Assembly (NCBI GenBank): GCA_963662175.1
Contig: OY759214.1
Location: 102,324,115-102,388,114 of the forward strand
Length of the DNA: 64,000 nucleotides
Direction: 5' to 3'
From: Aradus depressus
Lineage: Eukaryota; Arthropoda; Insecta; Hemiptera; Aradidae
Within the stretch, counting starts at the first letter, position 1; each line of letters begins with the position of its first letter. Shown here piece after piece: positions 46,601 through 58,600 of the stretch. The notes beneath the pieces are model-generated. The model saw only the letters and a list, made by a program, of their open reading frames with translations, did no database searches and was not told the DNA's origin. The position numbers were made by a program, and so were the translations under genes.

Positions 46601-49600
46601 AAGGTAACGTTCCGTAACAATGTGTTGGATTTACCCAACCATTTCATATCAAATTTAGAAATTGCATATAGTCACATTGGAGAATTTTATAATCTAAACG
46701 AATTTATAAAGTCACATTTAAAGGGCGAGGGTCTGGATTGGTTCCTTGTAAAGTCAGGAAGTATCCGCTCTTTTGATGAATTCGTCAATGCGTTCAAAGA
46801 TAGGTTCTGCGGGGAGAAATATGACGTGATAGTCCGTAGGGAACTTGATACCCAAGGCTATGCCGATCATATGGATAAAACACCCAGCGAACATTTTTCA
46901 AAATTAGTGTCACGACTCCAGGATAGTACATATAAAATTCCGGAAGGCTACGTATGTGAACTATTAAGCAAACATTACGGAGAGACGGTCGAAAATTCCG
47001 TTAGGATCCAGGGAATAATCTCTATTGAGAGACTACATGAGCAAATAATTAGGATAGGTACTAACATAATTAGACGTGATTGTAAATTAAAGGATAGTCC
47101 TTGGAAAGGCGGGGGAAGACAGTACCGACCAGATAGTCTTCCGGAAAACAATAACTTTCCCAAACAAGACCTACCTCGTTACAATTCTGGGAATGCACGG
47201 GGAACCTCTCACTACAATCAAGAGAGAGGGAATCAATTTAGCCGAGGCCCTTCCCGCGAGTCAAATCCAAATTACGATCGGCCACGTAATTACTATGACT
47301 CAAATCAGAATTATAATCGACCACCTAATTATAGGGATAACCAGTCGAAACCTAACGTAAGAAACATGAAGATAGTGACCGACAATAATGTCAATACTGA
47401 TATGAAAGAAATAAAGCAATCCCTTGGAGAGTTGGCTAACAACCTGAAACCAATTGTTGACCGCTTGATAAAAAACTAAGTAGCAGGAGTGGGATGAACA
47501 AACTTAAAGACAAGGGGGGAGGTAAATTTAAATTCAAGGGGGACATACGCAGTTTGCTTGGTACAGAGATGATGACGAGATTGACAGGGGACATTGACCT
47601 ACATACTAACGTTGACAATAGATGTCCCACTCCTGTAAAGATAAAGACAGACTGTAACAACGGACTAACATTGATGAAGCTACAGGGGTACCAAGAAGGT
47701 AGCGGTTTAGGAAGACACGGTAATGGACGTTTGGAACCAGTTTTTATCAGCACGAGAAGACCACTTCAAGGATTAGGTTATGAGTACAAATTTCATTATA
47801 TCAGATCACCAGTTAACGTAGAATCAATAGCAAAGACATCCTTACCAATCACTGCTAAGGAGGAAGAGACCATCGACAAACCAACATACCCCGACAATAC
47901 TATGACTACCCCAGATCACGTAAATTCATCAAGTATAAAAGAGGACGAAATCACAGACAGACTGACAGGCAATGAAGAAAACATAACTTCCCTAGATGAC
48001 GTCAGAATATCATCTCTGATGCAGGAGTTTTCTGACCTACTTAGAAACGAGGACGAAGTAACAGACATATCGACAGACAATGACCACATAATCCGCTACC
48101 CGACTAATGGCAACCCCACTTGTGAAGAACATCCGCAGGTGAACTTCATCAAAGACAATAGGATAACTGACATTTCGGGACTACAACAACAGACTTACCA
48201 ATTTACAGGAAAACAGGCCGAAAGACAGAAACAAAACTTTGAGGTACGACACCAACAGACTACGTTAGAAATTGGCGATCAGGTGTTAGTACAATCTCTG
48301 CGGATACCCACCGGTAAGAGGGATATATCCAAGCTATTACTATTACTATTCTGGGAAGGACCTTACCAGATTTTAGACAAGGAAAGTCCTCAAATTTTTA
48401 TTTTAGGATATCTCGGCAGCGACGTTGTAGGAGGAGTATTTTATATGACCTTACAGAAGCCGTATATTAGCGGATAAATTAACAAGCAGGCTAGAGAAGC
48501 GCTAGGGCTCTCTTTGAGATTAACGATCTTACTTCAGCCGAGTTAGGGGGGCGATTATTGCAGACGAGATCGCGGCCCTAGAGTCAGGGAAGAGATTTGT
48601 GACGTCTCTATGGGTGTCCATCCCCAGCTATCCCAGGAACAGTTAGACAAAGTCACACACACATAAAACAGACACTATTTTTTATTATTTGGGAATTATT
48701 TATTATTTTACACTAACGGCCAACACCTCATTATACAACAACACACAAAGAATCACACATACACATTTATTGGGAACACGGGATTTATTATTTAGTTTTT
48801 TTTTTTTTTGTAAATAGGATAAGGCAGACGGGGACATTCTGGCCCTCCCCTGGGGCTTAACGTCGAGCATACCCCCCTTAGTCGAGCTCAATGATTCCAA
48901 AGTGAATCGCCAGGTTGTAGATATAATTTTAGATAATAAGTTAGGGTTAGTTTTTTTTTAAATTCTAGATATTAAGTTAGGATAATTTTTTGTTTATATT
49001 TAGTGATAGGATATTTTTTTAAATAGTGATAGTAATTTTTTTTAAATATTAGTACTGTTAGGATAATTAAGGTAGGATAGGTTTGTGGTGTCATTTTAAT
49101 TTAACGTAATTGTAGGACGGGGCATAAGAGGTATGGATTGGCCATCCATGGGAATATACCTACGTATTTAAATTTGATTAGGAGAAGCGGATCTGAGTAG
49201 GATGACAGCGGGGTGATGGCACACACATTCGTGAATGATCATATTTGATAAATATATCCCAACTGTATTTGTATTTTTGTATTTGGAATATTCTAAATTA
49301 TCTCTTCAAAATTTTTTTTGTATTTTGACTAATATTTGTATGCGATCAGTGTAACTGTTAATAATGTCACATTAACTCATCTTTATTCTATTTGACCATT
49401 ATGTTAGCCCATTGATATTTTTTAAAATGTATTTGTCACATATATCCAGGTATGGACCTTACTTATTATGATAGAGTGTCGTCCAGTAGGTCAAATGTCA
49501 ATATATTTATTTTATTTAAGAAATCCTAAGGCAAGGAGCCGTAGCATACATGACTGAAGGGGGATATAGATATTATAAACTAGAGGGGATTCCAAGAATT

Positions 49601-52600
49601 GAAAATTTAATTATCGTACACACGGAGAAGGGGCCACTCCATTGATGCTTGTAGAATCCATTTAAAGGGGCGGGAGTTGTTTAATTATTTTTTTATGCCA
49701 TGAACTGACTGTTTGAACTGAAGAAAGGGTTTCGCTACTTGATTAGTGCGGATGCCGGAATTTACATATGTTTATGAAACTGAGATGGGATTTGAGTGGG
49801 CTTATTTTTCTATTTTATATTTCGTCGTCGTTCCGGCAGAAGGTAAATACCTGTCGAAGGCCTAAGGAGGCATATGGTTAGGGTCTGGTCAACCCAAATT
49901 TTTGTTGAAGCGGATTAAGGATATGGGAATTCAGTTGAAACATTGTCGAGGCGTGGGGCCTTTTTGGATATTTTAAGCAGTCAAGGAATGTATGCTAGAA
50001 ATAGAATCGTCGTTATTTGCCAATGGAGAGGGTTAACTCCAAGAAGTACAGTGTAAAGTAGACTCATGCTTTGGTCACGCATGCATAGGCAAGCCATGCC
50101 GATTCGAAAGGAAATTTAAAATCATGTTTTGGTCACGCATGATAATGAGGTCGATACCTGAGTATTTGTAATGTATAATTATTTTATTATGACTTTGGGC
50201 AAGTCTTCTTTTAATGAATATTGGTTAAGTGTATATGCTCAGTGAACGAGCAAGTGTTAAGTGAAACTAATAAAATATGTGACTTCCAATGGTCATTTAG
50301 CCGACATATTTTATTTTAACGGGAACGGGGGATATTGTAGCATGCCTACCTTATAGACAATATATAACGCTCAGAACTAGCGATGCTGCAGAGAATCGCG
50401 ATCGCTAGGAGTAAAATATGGCTTGTGAGGTGTTGAACGAAAGAGAATTGCATTCGGAAGAACATGCTCGAAACCAGCGATTGCTGCGAGAAAAACGCAA
50501 TCGCTGGGATCAGAAACAAAGAACAATGGAGATGGGGAATGGAAAGGAAGCCAGGATAATTGTCGGCATCCTGTGTGGTAATTATATTGTCGGCTCAGTT
50601 TTTCACATAACTCTAATTAATATCCGCTGGGATTCACAGCCTGACATATGCAGGCAATCACAGAAGTGGTCACCGGTGATTGGCTGAGGATGGGGTGGGC
50701 GGAGACTGACGACCAATGAGACATCAGGAATCATCCCCAGAACAAATCATCCCCACTCTTTACTCTTAGCTCTTCGCTCACTTCTTCAAAGTTAGTCTTC
50801 TCTTCACTTTCTTCTTCAACTCATCGCTCTTGTGCCAACAGTTCACCACGTTACTATTATATTTGACAGTGAGTTTCAGTATGTGATTGTAGATTCTTGG
50901 TTCACGTCTCGGATGATCAACACGTATAGTTTATATTTGACAGTGAGTTTGAATATGTGAATTGAGCAGTGTTCGTTCATGTTTTGGGCCATTCAGGCGA
51001 GTGAGATACATTTTGATTTCGGACGCACATAAACTCAGTGAACAATCTAAATTCTATTGTGGCCTCCAGGCAGACCTACAAGGACTAGGTGAGTAGATGG
51101 GGTCGGAGGGATGTACATCAAGGATGACCACATCGCCACCTGCAGGGATCAGTATCGAGGTACCTCGTAATTAACGTAGAAAGTCCTTCAGACAAATGGC
51201 CAATTTATATTCAATTGTTTTTTCTTTTATAAATATGATATTTTCTTCTAAAATAAATGTGTTACTGTTCTAGGGTTTGAGTTGTCCATTCTATTTCCCC
51301 CCTCCCATTCTTCTTCTGGTTGACAGCAATAATTAATTATTGTTAATTACTGATGTCAACCCACAGTTAGAAACTTGTACCCGTCCTTCTCGTGGGAGTG
51401 CATTTGGCTATCCAGGTATTGTTTTTTATTAAAGTCGCGATGTAAAAATACTCAATTTTAATAAGTTTTCCGATATAATTTTATATTCACTATTTACATA
51501 AAAATGCACTTAAAGACAAGGAGGGAGATGGTATAATATATATATATTTTTTTTTTTTCTTCAGATGGTTTCCGATATGAGTATAAATTGGAAAGGTTTA
51601 GATGAGGCAGCATATGAACCTCCAGTACATCTCCGGCCTCGAGTGGGGACTGACAAAGGGCAGCTAAAAAATTTACTGGTGAACGATTGTGAAAAACGTA
51701 AGGCGGACGAGCGTTGGACCAAGACCTAATATGAATTAATACACTGAATGCGCATTTATTTTTATGTAGACCGTGTTGGCCAATACCCAATATGAATTGA
51801 TACACTGAATGCGCATTTATGTTTATGTAGACCGTATTGGCCAATACCCAATATGAATTAATACACTGAATGCGCATTTATTTTTATGTAGACCGTGTTG
51901 GCCAATACCCAATATGAATTAATACACTGAATGCGCATTTATTTTTATGTAGACCGTATTGGCCAATACCCAATATGAATTGATACACTGAATGCGCATT
52001 TATTCTTAAGGAAATTTATTTTACACTCTTCGAGGTGCTCTAACTTCAGTCGTATTGATCCTACTCGAATCGAAGGGCATTTCGATGATTGGAAATGTAA
52101 AAAGGAACATTTTTAGCGGAAACCAATTGAGGCCTTTAGAATCAAAACCCGCTAAATCCAAATTTTTGAATTTTCGTTTTTTTTGCCAATTTTACGGGAG
52201 ACACGGTCAGTTTTTAAAATTTGAAAAAATTCCCAAAAGTGAGGCATTAATAAGTAAATTTAATTATACAAAATTGGTTGGGAAATATTACGCTCTATAT
52301 TTGGAATTACCAATTTTCATGTTTTTCTTCATTCCCCAAAAAAAAGTCAAATTGGATATAGCGGGTTTTGATTCTAAAGGCCTCAATTCTTCGATCAAAC
52401 TTACCGTCTTTTTTTTTTATTTTTTTTTTTGGCCTAAATCAAGAATACGTTTAAAATATATATTTATGGGTATATATATATATTAGGGCGCCGGTAGCTC
52501 AGTGGTATGCGGGCTTGCCTTCTGAGCTCAAGATCGTGGGTTCGAAACCCGGCCGAGGCCCTTAGTTTATTTTATCTGGTAGGTAAAATAAATTTAAGCA

Positions 52601-55600
52601 TGCCGTCCTTTGGATTGGACGCTAAGCGATGGTCCCAAGCCTGTACGATGTCAGGTACTCGTTACAGACTACTAAGCGAATAAAAGTAGTTGAAGCTCAG
52701 GCATGAGTCATACTATCTATCTATCTATCTAACTAAAACATATGTGATGTGGCCATTATAGAACTTTCTCTCTCCAACCAGATCACTCTCTCTCCCCCTC
52801 CCCTTTCTCAAAATCATTGTTGGGTATATGAAAGTAATGAGTTGGCGTCAGCGGTATTTTTTTTTGTTTCATTATACACCGCTTATATTCACTATTATTC
52901 AATAATTCTGAAAGTGACTTTCACATACTCAGTAATGTCAGTATAAAATGATTTTGAGAAGAGAGAGGGGGAGACAGTGATCTGTAAGTGTGGTTGATAT
53001 AAGATAGTCCTGTAATGGCCACATCACATATATTTTATTTTTTCAAAAACTCAAATCTGATAAGATATTGGACACAATGAATATTTGAGGCCACTTTACT
53101 GTAGAGGCTAATTGTAAGTACAGTTTACGAGATACCGCCTAAATTCATGGCTGTACCAAACTGAAAGACACATTCCATATGAGATACAATTTTTCTCAGG
53201 TCGCTCGGTTTGCCAGATAATTGCCGAAAACCGTCCTGAAATGTAGTTTTGAAACTATTTTAGACGTTCGACTTACATGAAAAATATTGATCTTATTGAA
53301 AAAGTGGTTCCTATCAAAAATGATCCTTATTAAATTTCCGAATTGCTAATTTGTCCTCAGATTTAAGATAGGACCAATATAATAAAAGTTAAAGCCCGCC
53401 AAAAAATTTAAGATAAACTAAATTTCCATAGAAATTATTTGAAGGTTAGGTTAGGTTTTATGACTCTCCAATTTTGTCTACCCTAAATTTTTATTCACCT
53501 AGGTTAGGGGTCTTTAAGGAGCATCGCTTAACGTCCCATCCAAAGGACGGCGTGCTTAAGTTTATTTTACCTTCCAGATAAAATAAACTAAGGGCCTCTG
53601 TAGGGTTTCGAACCCACGATCTTGGGCTCAGAAGACAAGCACGCGCCCTCAGAAAAAAATTATTTGAAATTATTAAAAATTATTTGGTTAGGTTAGGTTT
53701 TATGACTCATGCCCGGGCTTTAACTACGAGGTCATATCGCCTACTACCAGAGCGCTCTTTCCTCACTCTGGTGGACATGAGCCCGACTCTACTGAGTCCT
53801 AAATTTTGCCTACAGTTAAAGAACTTGATTCACCAAATCACTTTTTAAAAAAATGTTATTTCACAAGTACAAACAAGTTATGAACACTACAACTACTTTA
53901 CATGGGGGCCATGGTGGCCGTGCGGGCTAGAGCGTAGGGCTTTGGTCGCATGGTCTCACCATGGTTTGCGGGTTCGAATCCCGTCCGGGAGTGAGTTTTA
54001 TTTCGTAGATAGAACTCCCTCCCGGGGCCATGGATGTCTTAAATAATTATATATAACACATTGACATGGCTAATATGCACCGTACATAAAGCCAAAAGAA
54101 AAAAAAAAAACTACTTTACATGAAATGAGAGATAAGAAGATGTGCTCCTCCTTTATTATATATACTGTCAGCGGAATGCTGGGCTGCACGTGGCTCAGGT
54201 GTCAAGTTGCTATTTAACTCTTCCTTCCTGTAGTTCGAGGCTCCGACGAGATTACCTAATTTTCGGGCAAGGTATCTGTGGGTAGGGGTTGACTCCCTGG
54301 TGCTGTGCCACTGATCCAGGTGTTGTTGACAGAGGAAGTGTTTAAATTATTTTGTCACTTCTAGAGTCAGAGTTCTTACATGATACAAAACGAGAATACA
54401 AAGCGTATAAATGAATACAAAGAAGATATAAAGTTATGCAAGATATAGCCAATAATAATACATTATTGTAATTAATTCTATTGTCCTCGAAATCTTCAAT
54501 TATTTCTAAGGATAGGGAGTCAGTCGAGATATCATTTATCTCTTCAAATGTTAAATTAGTCTTTAAAGTTACATTACTTAGATGTGTTACTATTAAAGGC
54601 TTACTGTCTATTTCTTGCTCTACATAGGGTAATGATATATTAATATACTTTCCTTATTACTAATCTTAATTAGGGAAGTTTTTCCTAAAAACGAAGTACT
54701 AGTTACATTTTGGGTTTTAATTACTATGCTAGGGTTACCATAAGATAAATATTGATTAATAATTTCCTTATATATTATAAAAGATTCAGTATTTACAGTA
54801 TAAGATTTACAATTGCTTAATTCTAAGTTATTTAATATTTCTTTTACGCATTCATCCTTAATGGGTTGCTTATCGTTACAGTAGAAATTTTGTTTGATAT
54901 ACATACAATTGCCTTTATACAGTAAATTATGAGTTTTAGATATTAACACTTCTTTAGTAAGTAAATGATAATTATTGGATTCTACGTGATTTATTATTTT
55001 GTCGTATCTTTCTTTATCATTCACATCCATATTTCCAGTCAACCAGGATATGGCTGTACCTAGACCATTTATTAGGCCGCGTTTAAATCTCTTATTATTA
55101 ATTTTGCTGTATTGTATGATATGATCTAATTTGTTCTTGGCAAAAGAATATTCTCTAGTTAAGATTTTATGTAATTCGTTATGTGAATTTTTTGTTTCGA
55201 AGCGTTTTAACGTGATGGGTATTTGTTCTAATTCAAGGTTCAGGTTAGTGAAATTTAGGAAATGTGTGAAGGTATAATATTTTTCAGGAAAGTACGAGTC
55301 ACTTAATTTTAGGGGTAGTATGCCTGTTCCATGACTGAGATCTGTAATTTTTACTGTTGTGCTAAGTTGAACCAGCTGCCATAGCAGTAATACCGATATT
55401 TGGTTCCGCATCTGAAACAGATGATGGGGGTTAGCCGAGAAGATTGATTTTTTGAGACGTTCTTGTAAATTTTCCTAGGTCTTTTAATTTGATCTGGGTG
55501 GAACTTTTTTGACCGTTTCTTTGCGTTAACTATTTTATCACCTTCAATGGTTCCTTTGTTATAACGGGGGTCGGATTTACGTTTTTGCTTATTTTTAATG

Positions 55601-58600
55601 TTTACCTCCTTAGGTAATGAAGGTAGTTCTCGGGTCTCATTCAACGATTCAGTGCGTTCTTCCTTCTCTTTTTCTAGTTGGGTTTTAACTGCTTTATGCA
55701 CTAGCTTCAAATTATTGTGATAATCATTTACTTGTTGTTCTAAATAAATTTCATTATCATTAATGTTAAGATTATTTATACCAAAAGTTATTTCGTTTGG
55801 ACTCATTTTCAGCTTTTGATTTAGTGTGTTATTATAAGCAATTAGTGCCAGCCTGAGTCTTTGTTCCAACATTAGATTTTTGTTTTGTTCTTTGACAGAT
55901 CCTAATATTTCGATTAATGTTGAATGTCCTCCGTTCAAGCATCCAAACGAATTTGGGTGGTTAGGGGTAGTATTATGAGATTCTATATTTGCGTAATTCA
56001 AAAAGTTAGCTATTAAATTATTTTTAAATTCGCTGCCGTTATCCATTTTTAGTGTTTTAGGACTTGGATATTGGCTCAAATAGTTTTCTAAAACTCTTAT
56101 TATTTTGTTAGCATTTAATGTCTCTACAGATTCGGCAAAGAGTCTTTTAGAGAAAGTATCTATTATAGTTATGATATATTTTGAATCGTAATGGAGGGTA
56201 TCTATCATTAACTCTTGGAATGGTTTCTCTGGGGTTGGAGTGACTTTATATTCAGCATGTATTGGTCTCCTATCGTATTTTATTTTTTGGCAAATACTAC
56301 ATTTATTGATAAAATCCGTGATTCCATCTCTCATATTAGGCCAGTAACAGACTTTTCTTAAGTTGTTATAAGGTTCTAGGGATCCCCGGTGGCACGTTTT
56401 ACCAGTATGTTTCGCGTCAATCAACTCGATCTGTTCGTCTTCATTTTCTACATCTATCAGCTTTTTGAGATAGCGTTTTATTCGAACGGAGGGGAATTTA
56501 TCTCTAACTGTTTCTGCGATTTTATTGAATATGCCATCTAACGTTTGGTATTCTGACTCAATTGAAGAGCTCGTTGAGCAGTATATTCCATATGATACAT
56601 TAGGTTTTAGAATTTCTAGTAATTTGGGTTCTAGGTCGTTAGTCCAGGGATTTTTTTTGTTTTTTTTCTCAGTTATGGATTAGTCCAGGGATAAGATGTG
56701 TAAATATTGTATCTAAATTTATGAAAGGGTCTGCAATGTTTAGTTTGTGTGTTTGCGCTTCTATTGTATCTAAATTTATGAAAGGGTCTGCAATGTTTAG
56801 TTTGTGTGTTTGCGCTTCTATTGTATCTAAATTTATGAAAGGGTCTGCAATGTTTAGTTTGTGTGTTTGCGCTTCTATTGTATCTAAATTTATGAAAGGG
56901 TCTGCAATGTTTAGTTTGTGTGTTTGCGCTTCTATTGTATCTAAATTTATGAAAGGGTCTGCAATGTTTAGTTTGTGTGTTTGCGCTTCTATCTATAAAT
57001 ATTTGATATTTTTCAACGTTTATGGGTTTTTCTTTATTGTCGACTCTATTAAAATTTGATTATTAGATGAATCCTGCGAGTGTTGTGTATTGAGGCTTTC
57101 ATTATCGATTTCGATTCCGTTTTCCCTGGCTATTTCGGTTGGGGTGTCTCCTCATTAAAGAATTCGTTTAATACCTCATTCGTGTCTATCTCTGATATTG
57201 CGTTTATTTCGTTTTCATTAATTTGGTCTGACGGGTTTCGAGAGAGCGCGTCTGCTACGACATTAGTCTTGCCCTGAACGTATTTAATCTCAAATTCGAA
57301 ATCAGTCAGTTGGAATGTCCATCGCATTAATTTGGCGTTAGTATTTTTCATTTTGAAAAGCCACTGTAAGGGTTTGTGATCCGTTTGAAGGGTCAATTTT
57401 TTTCCTTGAAGATATGGTCGGAAGTGATTACAAGCCCATACTATCGCTAGGCATTCTTTTTCGATGGTGGAGTAATTAATTTCCGTTTTGTTTAAGGTTC
57501 TGGAGGCGAACGAGATGGGTAAATCTTTGCCATCATGGTTCTGGGACAAAACCGCTCCAATTAAAATAAAATCCTTATTAAAATTTGGGAGCTGTAAGAT
57601 CGGATTGTTTTGTAATAGTTGTTTTAATTCTTCGAAAGCTGACTGGTATTCTTTCGGGCCGATTTTTCTATCTTTACGTAATGCGGAAGTGAGAGGTTTG
57701 GATATTTTAGCATAATTTTTTATCATTTTCCTATAATAACCGCTAAGACCCAAAAATTGTTTTATTTGCTTTGTTGTTCTGGGAATTGGAAAATTTTTAA
57801 TAGCTTCCAATTTTAGGGGGTTAGGAGATATTCCGTTTTCCGAAATAATATGTCCTAAGAACAACAATTCCTTTTTGAAAAATTCAGTTTTGTCTAGTTG
57901 AATTTGTAGTCTATAGTCTGTCAATTTTTGAAATACCTGTTCTAGATGTTTTAAGTGAGTTTGTAAGTCGTTTGAAAATATAATGATGTCGTCCATATAA
58001 ATCAGTACATTTGGTAGGGTTGAAAATATGATGTTCATCGCTCTCTGAAATGTAGGGGGAGCGTTCGTCAACCCAAAAGGCATTAAAAAAAAAGGCAGTT
58101 TGTCAATTTCGATTTCAATATCTTTTCTGAAATGTTGGGGGTATCTATAGTTTTGGGAATAAATCGGCTTATCATCTTTTAATTGTATACTATGTTTTAA
58201 TAGATTAGTACTTGTTAATATGTCATTGTCTCTCTTAATTATTTTAGGATATTTACAAATTAAATTTATAATTTTATTTTTTTCCTCATTATTCATATGA
58301 CTACTCCTAATTAGTTTCGGAATTTCCTTGATCACCTCTGAATAGTCTTTATTATTTTTCCTATCATGGGGCGCGTCAAGAGTTTCTATTTCTAATAGTT
58401 CAAAAGGTTTTAATTCGATTTCTTTTTCTATGTTTGATTCGATTAAACATTTTCCTTTACTATTCTTAACTTCTACAATACCCGCGTCTATTTTGAAGTC
58501 TTGATTATTGATTCCTTCAATTAGCCCGGTACCTTCTTTATCTATGAAATTTAGTTCGACAATATTTAACCCTTGACTAAGTCTTATTTTATTTTCTTTA

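Larger units (their letters stand above)
44270..51535 (+). mobile_element. 7.3-kb non-autonomous Ty3/gypsy element with intact LTRs
   Basis: Two ~1.2-kb direct LTRs (44270-45467 and 50336-51535) that look almost identical, a PBS (TGGCGCCCGTT at 45470), gag, and a second frame made of a G-patch plus an integrase tail. A purine tract (AACGGGAACGGGGGA) precedes the 3' LTR. The flanks are AT repeats (ATAT at both ends), compatible with a 4-bp target duplication. The element lacks protease, reverse transcriptase, RNase H and the integrase core, yet its LTRs look young, so it was probably moved by a relative's enzymes. It lies in intron 4 of gene B, sense orientation. Confidence 0.88.

Noticed and set aside
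52055..52486. 143-codon reading frame as a gene
   Set aside because: It runs through both arms of a fold-back element and T-runs, with no motif and no splice context.
52489..52562. Functional tRNA gene
   Set aside because: A and B boxes are good, but the acceptor stem does not pair and a SINE body follows. The same head recurs in at least six SINE copies.
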